Source: an uncultured Eubacteriales bacterium (GTDB lineage: Bacteria > Bacillota > Clostridia > Oscillospirales > UBA644). From it: 64,000 nucleotides of DNA. The notes below the pieces were generated by a model. The model saw nothing but the letters and a program-made list of their open reading frames with translations, ran no database searches and had not been told where the DNA came from. Positions within the stretch are counted from its first letter, which is position 1, and each line of letters starts with the position of its first letter. Positions 1 through 8,490 of this stretch are shown one piece after another. The DNA is taken from the NCBI GenBank assembly GCA_934501435.1, contig CAKSTW010000002.1:124001-188000 (forward strand), read 5' to 3'. Made by a program: the position numbers and the translations under genes.

Positions 1-93
1 AAGTTTTGCTCCCGTGCAGACGCAGGTCCTTGAAATATTGCCGGTGTTCTGCGGAATTTCCGGCTCTACAAGCACAATATTTATCTCTTTCAT
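1..93 (-). CDS. trmL: tRNA (cytidine/uridine-34-2'-O)-methyltransferase TrmL, 5' part only
   Basis: Reading leftward from an ATG at 93, the translation begins MKEINIVLVEPEIPQNTGNI and runs off the window edge after 31 codons. EPEIPQNTGNIxRTC is the N-terminal signature of the SPOUT-family enzyme TrmL (YibK), which 2'-O-methylates the wobble base of tRNA-Leu isoacceptors using SAM. The start overlaps the murE stop as ATGA, so translation is probably coupled and the gene is last in a comM-murE-trmL run. The trefoil-knot SAM site lies outside the window, so the assignment rests on the N-terminus alone. Confidence 0.85.
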   Translation of the reverse strand, partial: MKEINIVLVEPEIPQNTGNISRTCVCTGAKL

Positions 94-1532
94 TTTTCTT
101 CGAGAGCCTCTTTTGCGGTGTCCATGTCGCCTTTATAGTAGACGGTCGAGTCGCCGACTATCTGGGTGTGTTCGTGACCCTTTCCGGCAAGGAAAACGAC
201 GTCTCCCTTTCCCGCCTTTTCGACGGCGAAGCGTACGGCTTTTTCCCTGTCGGTGATTTTCGTGTAATCGACGTTCGTCTTTTTAAGGTTGTTTTCGACT
301 TCCGAAAGAATTTCTTCGGGGTCTTCTCTTGCGGGGTCGTCGGACGTTAAAATTACGAAATCCGCCTTCTTGCCCGCAATTTCGGGGAGTTCGGCTCTGC
401 GGTCGTAGGCTTTGTTGCCCTGACAGCCGAAAAGACATATTTTTTTGCTTTCGGGATAGAATTTATCGACGTAATCGAAGACCGCCGAAAAGGAAAGGGC
501 GTTGTGAGCGTAATCGACTATTACCGTTTTGCCGTCCTTTTCGATTATCTCCATTCTGCCGTCGACTTCGGTCTTTGCAAGCCCTCTTTTTATCGCGTCG
601 GCGTCTACCCCCGAAAGGGTCGCCGAAACGATCGCCGCAAGGGCGTTATAAACGTTGAAACGGCCTGCCATTTTTATCGAATATTCTTCGGCGCCGACCC
701 TGAAAGTCGCGCCCCTTTTTGTTAAAACGATGTCGGTCGCCCTGAAATCGGCGGGCTTTTCAATGCCGAAAGTGTAGATTTTTTCGCAGGTCGCGGCGGC
801 GATTACCTCTTCTGCATATTTATCGTCGGTGTTGACTATCCCGTTTTTGCAGAGGGTCAGCATACGCAGTTTTGCCGCCTTGTATTCTTCGAAACTGTGG
901 TGCTCCGTCGGGCTCATGTGGTCGGGGGAAAGATTTAAGTAAATTCCGTTGAAAAACGGGACGTATTCGACGCGGTTATATTGCAGAGCCTGCGACGAGA
1001 CTTCCATAACAGCCGCCTCGACTCCCTGACGTGAAAACGCGTTGAAAATTTCGTAAAGCGGCAGGGCTTCGGGGGTCGTTCCCGTCTTTTCAACAGGCTT
1101 TCCGCCGCAGGTCGCCCCGTTCGTCGAGATCATTCCCACTTTGTCTTTGCCGAAATATTCGTCGAAGATGTTTTTGAGCATATACGCGACGGTCGTCTTG
1201 CCTTTCGTTCCCGTAACGCCCGTCAGAAGAAAACGTTTTGCGGGGTTGCCGTAAAAAGCCTTTGCCAGAAGCGGCATCGCGAGCCTTACGTCTGAAACGA
1301 TAACGTGCGGCAGGGTCTTTGAATATTCCTTTTCCGCGATATAGCCGCATATCCCGCCTTTTACCGCGGCGGTGAAATATTCTTCTTTGAAATTTGCGCC
1401 CTTGACGAAAAACAGGGTATTTTTCCCCGCTTTCCGCGAATCGCAGGTGATCTTCTCAAAATCGCAGTCCCCCGAAAAAGAGACCGCAAGATTTTCTTTT
1501 TTCAAAATTTCAACAGTTTCGGATAGTTTCAT
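90..1532 (-). CDS. murE: UDP-N-acetylmuramoyl-tripeptide synthetase MurE
   Basis: Cytoplasmic Mur ligase that adds the third stem-peptide residue to UDP-MurNAc-L-Ala-D-Glu, using ATP. At 480 aa it has the family's usual length. It shows the N-terminal Mur domain, the P-loop GVTGTKGKTT near residue 105, and a C-terminal ligase domain ending with AGKGHE. The amino-acid-selecting motif, DNPR in meso-diaminopimelate enzymes, reads DDPA (residues 398-401) followed by REDP. From family knowledge this loss of Arg points to L-lysine or another non-DAP residue rather than DAP; that is inference. It starts four bases after comM ends and overlaps trmL, so the three are likely one transcript. Confidence 0.95.
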   Translation of the reverse strand: MKLSETVEILKKENLAVSFSGDCDFEKITCDSRKAGKNTLFFVKGANFKEEYFTAAVKGGICGYIAEKEYSKTLPHVIVSDVRLAMPLLAKAFYGNPAKRFLLTGVTGTKGKTTVAYMLKNIFDEYFGKDKVGMISTNGATCGGKPVEKTGTTPEALPLYEIFNAFSRQGVEAAVMEVSSQALQYNRVEYVPFFNGIYLNLSPDHMSPTEHHSFEEYKAAKLRMLTLCKNGIVNTDDKYAEEVIAAATCEKIYTFGIEKPADFRATDIVLTKRGATFRVGAEEYSIKMAGRFNVYNALAAIVSATLSGVDADAIKRGLAKTEVDGRMEIIEKDGKTVIVDYAHNALSFSAVFDYVDKFYPESKKICLFGCQGNKAYDRRAELPEIAGKKADFVILTSDDPAREDPEEILSEVENNLKKTNVDYTKITDREKAVRFAVEKAGKGDVVFLAGKGHEHTQIVGDSTVYYKGDMDTAKEALEEK

Positions 1533-1536
1533 TTTT

Positions 1537-3072
1537 TTACCTGTTCCAGTATTTTTTGTCGAGACTTCTGAAAAAGACAGCCTCGGCGATATGTTTTTTC
1601 TTTATTTCGCGGCAGCCCTCAAGGTCGGCTATCGTCCGCGAGACTTTGATTATCTTGTCGTAGGCTCTCATCGAAAGAGAGAGTTTGACGAACATCTGCT
1701 GTAAAAATTCCGACGCGCCTTTTTCGGTTTCGCACTCTCTTATCATCGTCGGAGTCATTCCCGAATTGCTCGTTATGTTTGTTCCGGCAAAGCGTTCGAC
1801 CTGCATTTTTCTCGCGGCGTCGACTCTCTGTTTTATCTCAGCCGAACTTTCGGCGGGAGCCGCCGTTTTTATGTCTTCGAGCCTTACGGGCGGCAGTTCG
1901 ACCTGCAAGTCTATTCTGTCGAGAAGAGGCCCCGAAATTCTGTTTATATAACGCGAGACCGCCGCGGGCGTACAGCTGCATTTCAACGTCGGGTGACCGA
2001 AATTTCCGCAGGGACACGGATTCATCGCGCAGACGAGCATAAAGTTTGCGGGGTATGTCAGCGTTTTTCTTACTCTGCTTATCGTGACGTTTCCGTCCTC
2101 CATCGGCTGGCGCAGAGTTTCAAGGAGTTTTACGGGGAATTCGGGCAGTTCGTCGAGGAAAAGCACTCCGTTATGGGCAAGGGAAATGGTTCCCGGTCCC
2201 GGCACGGTGCCTCCGCCGATAAGCCCTGCGGTCGAAATTCCCTGATTTGCTTTTATAAAAGGTCGGGTCGAAACGAGAGGGTGTTCGGGCGTGAGTTTTC
2301 CCGCGACCGAATATATCTTGCTGCTTTCGAGCATTTCGTCGAAAGTCATGTCGGGAAGAATTGTCGGAAGTCTTTTCGCGAGCATACTTTTTCCCGTTCC
2401 CGGAGGTCCGATAAAAAGCAGATTATGGTTTCCCGCCGCGGCAATTTCACAGGCGCGCCTTGCCGACTGCTGACCGATGACCTCCGAAAAATCGCCGTAG
2501 ACGTTTTCCCTTTTCGAAAGAATTCTGTCGAGCCGACATTCTTCGGGCGAAAGGAGAGCCTGTCCCGTCAGATGCGAAACGAGCGACGACAGCGTTTTTA
2601 CGCCGTAGACCTTTATTCCCTCAATTACCGACCCTTCAGCGGCGTTCTTTTCGGGGACGTAAATTTCTTCGAAGCCGAGCGTTTTCGCGGTTATTACAGA
2701 CGCCAGAACTCCGCTTATGCCCCTGACTTCGCCCGAAAGCGAAATTTCGCCGATAAACGCCTGTTTTTCGGACGGTTCGGCAATTTTGCCGGCGGACGCG
2801 AGAATTCCGAGAAGCATCGGCAGGTCGTAAGCCGACCCCTCTTTTCTTATATGCGCGGGAGCGAGGTTCTGCGTAACGGTACATTCGGGAAGCGGAAAGC
2901 CGCTGTTTGCAAGGGCAATTCTTATTCTTTCGCGGGATTCTCTCACCGCCGCGTCGGGAAGACCGACGACCGATAAAATCGTCCCCTCGAAACTTTTCGA
3001 AATTTCGGTCTCAACGACAACAGCAAAGCCGTCAAGCCCCGTAAGACCGATACTTTTGACCCGGCTTACCAT
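1537..3072 (-). CDS. comM: YifB/ComM family Mg-chelatase-like AAA+ ATPase
   Basis: 511-aa AAA+ protein of the YifB/ComM family. In naturally transformable bacteria ComM is a hexameric helicase that extends the branch of incoming single-stranded DNA; outside competent species its role is unclear. Visible: N-terminal Lon-like fold (GLTGLDGFAVVVETEISKS; LPDAAVRESRERI), Walker A GPPGTGKSMLAKRLP, Walker B LFLDELPEF, a magnesium-chelatase type insert, and the four-Cys stretch NPCPCGNFGHPTLKCSC. I chose the ATG at 3072 because GGGGAGGG lies seven bases upstream; an in-frame start at 3135 would lie in the promoter. The dprA gene 25 kb away is another uptake/recombination component. Confidence 0.92.
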   Translation of the reverse strand: MVSRVKSIGLTGLDGFAVVVETEISKSFEGTILSVVGLPDAAVRESRERIRIALANSGFPLPECTVTQNLAPAHIRKEGSAYDLPMLLGILASAGKIAEPSEKQAFIGEISLSGEVRGISGVLASVITAKTLGFEEIYVPEKNAAEGSVIEGIKVYGVKTLSSLVSHLTGQALLSPEECRLDRILSKRENVYGDFSEVIGQQSARRACEIAAAGNHNLLFIGPPGTGKSMLAKRLPTILPDMTFDEMLESSKIYSVAGKLTPEHPLVSTRPFIKANQGISTAGLIGGGTVPGPGTISLAHNGVLFLDELPEFPVKLLETLRQPMEDGNVTISRVRKTLTYPANFMLVCAMNPCPCGNFGHPTLKCSCTPAAVSRYINRISGPLLDRIDLQVELPPVRLEDIKTAAPAESSAEIKQRVDAARKMQVERFAGTNITSNSGMTPTMIRECETEKGASEFLQQMFVKLSLSMRAYDKIIKVSRTIADLEGCREIKKKHIAEAVFFRSLDKKYWNR

Positions 3073-3106
3073 ATTTTTCCCTCCCCTGCTTTTTTCCCTT
3101 GAAAAT

Positions 3107-3135
3107 ATTTTACTATAAACAGTTGTAAAATTCAA
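3107..3135 (-). promoter_or_regulatory. sigma-A-type promoter for comM-murE-trmL
   Basis: On the minus strand TTGAAT (3135-3130) and TAAAAT (3112-3107) are separated by 17 bases, about 35 bp upstream of the comM start. It lies back to back with the secA promoter. Confidence 0.6.
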
Positions 3136-3156
3136 TAGATATTCATAAAAAAAATA

Positions 3157-3185
3157 TAGATTTTCCGTAAAAACTGTGATATACT
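3157..3185 (+). promoter_or_regulatory. extended -10 promoter for secA
   Basis: TATACT at 3180-3185 is preceded by TGA, an extended -10, with a weak -35 (TAGATT, 3157-3162) 17 bases upstream. A second TATAAT sits at 3187-3192. The leader to the secA ATG is about 60 nt. Confidence 0.55.
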
Positions 3186-3250
3186 GTATAATAGAAAATT
3201 ATCAAATCCGACCGCCGTCTTTTTCCGAGACGGAAGAAAGAGGTAAAAAT

Positions 3251-5983
3251 ATGGGACTTTTCAATCTTTTCGGTTCGTACAGTCAGAAAGAACTGAAAAA
3301 AATACAGCCGACCGTAAACAAGGTTCTGGCGCTTGAAGACGGTTATAAAAAACTTTCCGACGCCGAACTAAAGGCGAAAACCGCGGAATTCAAGGAACGC
3401 CTTTCAAACGGTGAAACTCTCGACGACATTCTCCCCGAAGCGTTCGCGACCGTCAGGGAGGCTGCCGACCGCGTTCTCGGAATGAGACATTACCCCTGCC
3501 AGATCGTCGGCGGTATCATTCTTCATCAGGGAAGAATAACCGAAATGAAGACCGGCGAAGGAAAGACCTTTGTCGCTACTCTGCCGTCCTACTTAAACGC
3601 CCTCACGGGAAAAGGCGTGCATATCGTCACCGTAAACGATTACCTTGCAAAACGTGACAGCGAATGGATGGGGAAAATCCACCGTTTTCTCGGACTTTCG
3701 GTAGGGCTTATCGTCGGCGGCGAACACAATTCGGCGGACAGACAGAAAGCGTACGCCGCGGACATAACCTACGGAACGAACAACGAGTTCGGGTTCGACT
3801 ATCTGCGCGACAATATGGCTATCTATAAAGAAAATATGGTTCAGCGCGGACTCAATTTCGCGATTGTCGACGAAGTGGACTCCATCCTTATCGACGAAGC
3901 GAGAACTCCGCTTATCATTTCGGGAACCGGCGAAGAGAGCGACGAAATGTATAAAAAGGCAGACGATTTCGTCCGCCGCCTCACTCCTGTCCGCATAAAG
4001 GAAATGGAGGACAAGGAAATTTACGACGACGTCGACGCCGACTACATTATCGAAGAGAAAAACAAGCACGCCGTCCTCACCGCGAGAGGAATAGAAAAAG
4101 CGCAGCGCGCTTTCGGGATAGAAAACCTTGCCGACTATGAAAACGTCGAACTTCAGCATTATATCAATCAGGCGCTCCACGCTCACGGCATAATGCAGAG
4201 AGACATAGACTACGTCGTAAAAGACGGCGAAGTCATTATCGTCGACGAATTCACGGGACGTATGATGTTCGGAAGAAGATATTCGAACGGACTTCATCAG
4301 GCGATAGAAGCAAAGGAACACGTCAAGATAGAAAACGAGTCGAAGACTCTTGCGTCCATTACTTTCCAGAACTATTTCAGACTTTATTCCAAACTTTCGG
4401 GTATGACGGGTACGGCACTCACCGAAGAAAGCGAATTCAGGGAAATATATAATCTTGACGTCATCGAAGTTCCGACGAACAGACCGATGATAAGAAAAGA
4501 CTTAAACGACCACGTTTACAAGACCGAAAAAGGCAAATTCAACGCAGTTATCGAGGATATCAAAGCCCGCCACGCAAACGGTCAACCGGTGCTTGTCGGT
4601 ACTATTTCCATTGAAAAATCCGAATATCTCAGTTCTCTTCTCAAGAGAGCGGGAATTCCGCATAACGTCTTAAACGCCAAACACCACGAAAAAGAAGCCG
4701 CGATAATCGCGCAGGCAGGTAAGTTCGGGGCTGTAACCATCGCCACCAACATGGCGGGACGAGGCACCGACATAATTCTCGGCGGAAACGCGGAATTCAT
4801 GGCGAAAAAAGATATGGAAAAGGACGGCTTTGCCGAAGAACTCATTTCGGAAGCCACCGGACACGCCGAGACCGATAACGAAGAGATAATTGCGGCGTCC
4901 AAAGTCTTCAACGAATATTACGCGAAACACAAAGCGGAGATAAAGGACGAGGCGGAAAAGGTAAAAAACGCGGGCGGACTTGCGATAATCGGTACCGAAA
5001 GACACGAAAGCCGCCGTATTGACAACCAGCTGCGCGGCCGTGCGGGAAGACAGGGAGACCCCGGAGAAAGCCGTTTTTACCTTTCGCTTGAAGACGACCT
5101 TCTGCGCCTTTTCGGCGGCGAAAGAGTAACCGCCATCGCCGAAAGAATGAACTTCCCCGAAGATCAGCCTATTGAAATGGGACTTATTTCGAACGTCATC
5201 GAATCATCGCAGAAAAAACTCGAAGCGATGAACTTTGCGAGACGTAAGAAAGTCCTTGAATACGACGACGTAATGAACCAGCAGAGGACCGTCATTTACG
5301 GACAGAGAAGAAAAGTTCTCGACGGCGAAGACTTAAAGGGCTATATCACCAAAATGATAGCCGAAGTCGTCGAAAACGCCTGCAACCGCTATCTTGTCGG
5401 CGACGCTCCCGAAGACTGGGATATAGAAGGTCTCCGTCAGGATTTCGGCGGGTTTATCTTCCCGAAAGACTATCTCGACCTTTCGAAAGTCGATAAAAAC
5501 ACCCTTTCCCGTTCCGATATCGAAAAAGAAATTCTCGATATGGCGATGGAAAGATATGCCGAAAGCGAAGAGGCGAATACTCCCGAAAAGATGCGCGAGA
5601 TCGAACGAATAATACTCCTGCGCGAAGTCGACAGCCACTGGATGGATCATATCGACGCAATGGACGACTTAAAGCAGGGCGTATCTCTCCGCGCATACGG
5701 AAACAAGAACCCCGTTATCGAATATAAATTCGAAAGCGCGGATATGTTCGACGAGATGATCGCCGATATCAAATACCGCACCGTCAAAGCGGTCATGGTC
5801 GTTCGTATCATAAGAGAAGACCAGATGAAGAGAAAACAGGTCATGAAAGCCCCGACGAATATCGGCGGCGAAAAAGCAAAGCCCGTCGTCCGCAAAAAAG
5901 AAGAAAAGATAGGAAGAAACGACCTTTGCCCATGTGGCAGCGGCAAAAAATACAAGAAATGCTGCGGAGCAAACAAGCAATAA
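3251..5983 (+). CDS. secA: preprotein translocase ATPase SecA
   Basis: Motor of the Sec export pathway: it binds SecYEG at the membrane and pushes unfolded preproteins through by ATP hydrolysis. The 910 aa are slightly longer than many Gram-positive SecAs. Walker A is MKTGEGKT (about residue 100), Walker B IVDEVDSILIDEARTPL (about 210), the second nucleotide-binding fold holds TNMAGRGTDI and QLRGRAGRQGD, and the tail ends with the zinc/SecB-binding SEC-C motif CPCGSGKKYKKCC. The start MGLFNLFG has GAAAGAGG seven bases upstream; the upstream in-frame ATG at 3176 overlaps the promoter and is rejected. The CAP-domain gene follows 10 bp downstream. Confidence 0.98.
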   Translation: MGLFNLFGSYSQKELKKIQPTVNKVLALEDGYKKLSDAELKAKTAEFKERLSNGETLDDILPEAFATVREAADRVLGMRHYPCQIVGGIILHQGRITEMKTGEGKTFVATLPSYLNALTGKGVHIVTVNDYLAKRDSEWMGKIHRFLGLSVGLIVGGEHNSADRQKAYAADITYGTNNEFGFDYLRDNMAIYKENMVQRGLNFAIVDEVDSILIDEARTPLIISGTGEESDEMYKKADDFVRRLTPVRIKEMEDKEIYDDVDADYIIEEKNKHAVLTARGIEKAQRAFGIENLADYENVELQHYINQALHAHGIMQRDIDYVVKDGEVIIVDEFTGRMMFGRRYSNGLHQAIEAKEHVKIENESKTLASITFQNYFRLYSKLSGMTGTALTEESEFREIYNLDVIEVPTNRPMIRKDLNDHVYKTEKGKFNAVIEDIKARHANGQPVLVGTISIEKSEYLSSLLKRAGIPHNVLNAKHHEKEAAIIAQAGKFGAVTIATNMAGRGTDIILGGNAEFMAKKDMEKDGFAEELISEATGHAETDNEEIIAASKVFNEYYAKHKAEIKDEAEKVKNAGGLAIIGTERHESRRIDNQLRGRAGRQGDPGESRFYLSLEDDLLRLFGGERVTAIAERMNFPEDQPIEMGLISNVIESSQKKLEAMNFARRKKVLEYDDVMNQQRTVIYGQRRKVLDGEDLKGYITKMIAEVVENACNRYLVGDAPEDWDIEGLRQDFGGFIFPKDYLDLSKVDKNTLSRSDIEKEILDMAMERYAESEEANTPEKMREIERIILLREVDSHWMDHIDAMDDLKQGVSLRAYGNKNPVIEYKFESADMFDEMIADIKYRTVKAVMVVRIIREDQMKRKQVMKAPTNIGGEKAKPVVRKKEEKIGRNDLCPCGSGKKYKKCCGANKQ

Positions 5984-5993
5984 GAGGCATCCC

Positions 5994-7319
5994 ATGAAAA
6001 AGAGCACCAAACTTATTATAATCATCGCAATCACCGCGGCGGTCCTTGCCGCCGCGGTAACGGCGTTTATCCTTGTTAAAAACAACAAAACACCCGTTCC
6101 CGCACCCGTAAAAGAAGAAATAAAGGTAAAAGAGCAGGTCTCTGCCGAAATCATGAGCGACCTTTTTTCGGCAAGGGACTTCTTCGAAAAGTTCCCCGAA
6201 GAAAGAGAACCGCAGATAAAATATTCCTTTGACGGCAAAGAAGTCGTTTTTTCGGAAAAATACGACAGAACGGGTTATTTCAAAGTCATACTCACCGACG
6301 GCGAAACGGAATATGATTCTATTCTCTGCGTTAAAGACACCACGCCGCCCGAACTTGAAACAAAAGATCTTGAAATAGGGACGGAAACGGACTTTGAGCC
6401 GGGAGTTCTTGTCGGCTCCTGCACCGATAACAGCGGAAAAGACTGCACTTTTTCAATAAAAGAATCTCCCGATTTTTCAAAACCGGGAGAGTATGAAGTG
6501 ACGCTTGTCGCGACCGACGAAAGCGGAAATTCGACCGAAAAGCCCGTAAAAATAACGGTCAAGGAAAATGCTCCGACGGAAGAAACTCCGACCCCTGCCG
6601 AAACAAAACCCTCTTCGGGAACGTCGGCTGCCGCAAAGCCCTCGACGGGAACTTCTTCAAACAAGCCGTCTTCCGGAAGTTCGACCGCGGGCAAGCCCTC
6701 TTCGGGAAGTTCCTCTTCGGGGAAAGCCACTTTCGTAAAACACGATAAAGAGACGGTAACGGAAGAAACAAAATACAATTACGGAATGAAGGTCGTAACG
6801 ACCACCGAAACGAAGTTCGATCTTTACAGCGACGGTTCGAGGAGAAACGTAAAAAAACTCGTATCGAAACAAAACGATTACAGCGGTTTTTCGGCGACGA
6901 CCGCCGATATGCTCCCCGAAGCCGTTCAGAATATGAAAACATATTCGTCGGAAGTGAATACCGTTCTTGACGGAACAAACAGACTGCGTGCCGAAACAGG
7001 CGCAAACCCTTTGCAGCTTGACGAAACTTTAACGAAAGCCGCAATGCTCCGCGCCGTCGAAATGGCATATTCCGGCTGCTTTTCCCATACGCGTCCCGAC
7101 GGTCGGTATTTCTCTTTTGTTCTTCTCGATCTCGGATATTCGATGATAGGCTGCGGAGAGAATATCGCAATGGGACAGACTACTGCGGAAAAGGCTGTTA
7201 AAAGCTGGCAAAACTCCAAGGGTCACTATGAGAATATCATATACCCGAATTATACGAAGACAGGCGTCGGGGTAATCAAGGTCGCCGGCGGCTGGTGGTG
7301 GGTCCAGCTTTTCGCATAA
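5994..7319 (+). CDS. CAP/SCP-domain extracellular protein with Ig-like domain
   Basis: 441-aa surface or secreted protein. The N-terminus (MKKSTKLIIIIAITAAVLAA) is a signal anchor. Residues about 100-200 form a bacterial Ig-like module (DTTPPELE, KPGEYEVTLVATDESGNS). Residues about 200-245 are a Thr/Ser/Pro/Gly-rich spacer with repeated KPSSGSS-type units, and about 320-441 form a CAP domain (TNRLRAETG, FSHTRPDGR, GENIAMG, WQNSKGHYENII). His and Glu in FSHTRPDG, GENI and GHYENI match the CAP cavity residues. Bacterial CAP proteins such as YkwD lack an agreed enzymatic role. It follows secA by 10 bp and could share its transcript. Confidence 0.9.
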   Translation: MKKSTKLIIIIAITAAVLAAAVTAFILVKNNKTPVPAPVKEEIKVKEQVSAEIMSDLFSARDFFEKFPEEREPQIKYSFDGKEVVFSEKYDRTGYFKVILTDGETEYDSILCVKDTTPPELETKDLEIGTETDFEPGVLVGSCTDNSGKDCTFSIKESPDFSKPGEYEVTLVATDESGNSTEKPVKITVKENAPTEETPTPAETKPSSGTSAAAKPSTGTSSNKPSSGSSTAGKPSSGSSSSGKATFVKHDKETVTEETKYNYGMKVVTTTETKFDLYSDGSRRNVKKLVSKQNDYSGFSATTADMLPEAVQNMKTYSSEVNTVLDGTNRLRAETGANPLQLDETLTKAAMLRAVEMAYSGCFSHTRPDGRYFSFVLLDLGYSMIGCGENIAMGQTTAEKAVKSWQNSKGHYENIIYPNYTKTGVGVIKVAGGWWWVQLFA

Positions 7320-7345
7320 AAAAAGCGGAGAAAAAACTCCGCTTT
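7320..7345 (-). terminator. Rho-independent terminator, minus strand
   Basis: AAGCGGAG and CTCCGCTT flank six bases. Read on the minus strand the hairpin is followed by a seven-U run, so it ends transcripts arriving from the Dabb gene or the RNA candidate; on the plus strand it has no U-run behind the CAP gene. Confidence 0.7.
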
Positions 7346-7490
7346 CCGGGCAGGGAAGAAACCGGCTTTTATCGGTTTTGACCGTCTTGTTTCGTCCCTT
7401 CTTTTTCAGACGGTATTCACCGCGGTTCCCGCGTTATGCCGAGAAGCCGCGTCGGGCGATAAAAATCCGATTTTTCTCCGCTCAGGTTAA
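7346..7490 (-). ncRNA. candidate structured RNA between Dabb gene and terminator
   Basis: About 145 bases lacking a convincing ORF, upstream (minus sense) of a strong terminator. Visible pairings on the minus strand include ACCGTCT with AGACGGT around a 20-base loop, ACCG with CGGT, CGCGG with CCGCG, and GCCCG near 7455 with CGGGC next to the terminator. AGCGGAG occurs both at the 5' end (about 7482-7489) and as the 5' arm of the terminator, so two alternative partners for CTCCGCT exist. I do not recognise a known riboswitch, 6S, SRP or T-box class. It may simply be a long 3' UTR. Confidence 0.35.
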
Positions 7491-7772
7491 ACTGTCGACA
7501 GAGACCGCCTGTTCTGTTACCGAATGAACGTACGGGACTATTTCGTCTCTGTGGTAAGGATATTCCTTATACGCAAAAAAGTCTTCTTTCGAATCGAAAA
7601 TTATCGAAAGGCTGACGTCGAAAGAGCGGTCGAGCCGCAGGGTGTCGCAGCCGACATTCATTTCCTTTATATACGGAATTTTTCCCTCCATTGTGAGGAA
7701 TTTTTCATAAAGGGCTTTTGCGGAACTTTCCGAGCGGTCCTTTAATTTGTAAAGCACTATATGTCTGAACAT
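7482..7772 (-). CDS. Dabb (stress-responsive A/B barrel) domain protein
   Basis: 96-aa cytoplasmic protein of the dimeric alpha-beta barrel (Dabb) family: MFRHIVLYKLKDR at the N-terminus, the mid-protein DVSLSIIFDSKEDFFAYKEYP and HRDEIVPYV match the usual pattern (ferredoxin-like fold, conserved His near position 4 and Y-x-x-x-P-x-H). The biochemical role of stand-alone Dabb proteins is mostly unknown. The ATG at 7772 is preferred because AAGGAC lies about 10 bases upstream; an in-frame GTG at 7781 abuts that ribosome site. Monocistronic, with its own promoter. Confidence 0.85.
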   Translation of the reverse strand: MFRHIVLYKLKDRSESSAKALYEKFLTMEGKIPYIKEMNVGCDTLRLDRSFDVSLSIIFDSKEDFFAYKEYPYHRDEIVPYVHSVTEQAVSVDSLT

Positions 7773-7796
7773 TTTATTCACGTCCTTTTTTCTTTT

Positions 7797-7825
7797 ATAT
7801 TATCATAAAAGCCGGATTTTTTCAA
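7797..7825 (-). promoter_or_regulatory. promoter of Dabb gene
   Basis: Minus-strand TTGAAA (7825-7820), 17-base spacer, TAATAT (7802-7797). Confidence 0.55.
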
Positions 7826-7841
7826 GTGGGGAGGAACGGAA

Positions 7842-8456
7842 ATGTCCGAATACACCGTAAAAAAAGACGCCGTAAGCGAATTTTACGAAAAACGTTCGCG
7901 GTTTATCGGACATGCCTTTTTCGTCACGACCGAGGAAGAGGCGATGGCGAAAATAAGCGAAGTGAGAGCGAAATATCCCGACGCCACCCACAACTGTTTT
8001 GCGTATAATCTCCGCAGGTTTTCCCAAAGACGGTTTTCCGACGACGGCGAACCGCAGGGAACGGCGGGGCTCTCCATCTTAACCGCGATCGACAATAACG
8101 GGATAGTTGACTGCTGCATTGTCGTCACCCGCTATTTCGGCGGAACGCTTCTGGGCGCCGGCGGACTTGTGAGAGCCTACACAAAAGCGGCAGTCGCGGC
8201 TCTCGAAGAGGCGGGCAGGGCTGAAATCGTCCCCGTCGTCACCTTTACGACCGAATTCCCCTACGACCGACAGGGCAGGATAAAAACGCTGCTTTCAAAG
8301 GTCTGCGCGACCGACATAAAAGAGGATTACGGTCAGAATATAGTTCTTACCGCGACCATGGCAAAAGATGATTTTTCCGGGTTTGAAAACTCGGTCAAAC
8401 AATATTTTTACGACCAACACTTCACTATTGTCTGCGAAAAAAACGGCAGACGGTAA
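7842..8456 (+). CDS. YigZ/IMPACT family protein
   Basis: 204-aa member of the UPF0029 (IMPACT) family. The N-terminal domain (residues about 15-120) shows KKSRF-like EKRSRFIGHAFFV, DATHNCFAYNL, SDDGEPQGTAGLSIL and the glycine-rich VTRYFGGTLLGAGGLVRAY; the C-terminal part is the ferredoxin-like DUF1949 domain. Eukaryotic IMPACT regulates GCN2; bacterial YigZ is of uncertain function with a proposed nucleic-acid or ribosome link. The start has GGGGAGGAA nine bases upstream. The downstream lipoprotein follows within 35 bases and may be co-transcribed. Confidence 0.92.
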   Translation: MSEYTVKKDAVSEFYEKRSRFIGHAFFVTTEEEAMAKISEVRAKYPDATHNCFAYNLRRFSQRRFSDDGEPQGTAGLSILTAIDNNGIVDCCIVVTRYFGGTLLGAGGLVRAYTKAAVAALEEAGRAEIVPVVTFTTEFPYDRQGRIKTLLSKVCATDIKEDYGQNIVLTATMAKDDFSGFENSVKQYFYDQHFTIVCEKNGRR

Positions 8457-8490
8457 TTACAGATCAACACTCAACGCAAAGGAGAATTTT

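Noticed and set aside
3176..3250. An upstream start adding 25 residues to SecA
   Set aside because: The extension overlaps the promoter's -10 and lacks a ribosome site, while 3251 has a good one and matches the family N-terminus.
7400..7470. A T-box-like motif, GGGAACCGCGG
   Set aside because: It resembles the T-box consensus UGGNACCGCG, but lacks the Stem I elements and no aminoacyl-tRNA or amino-acid gene follows on that strand.
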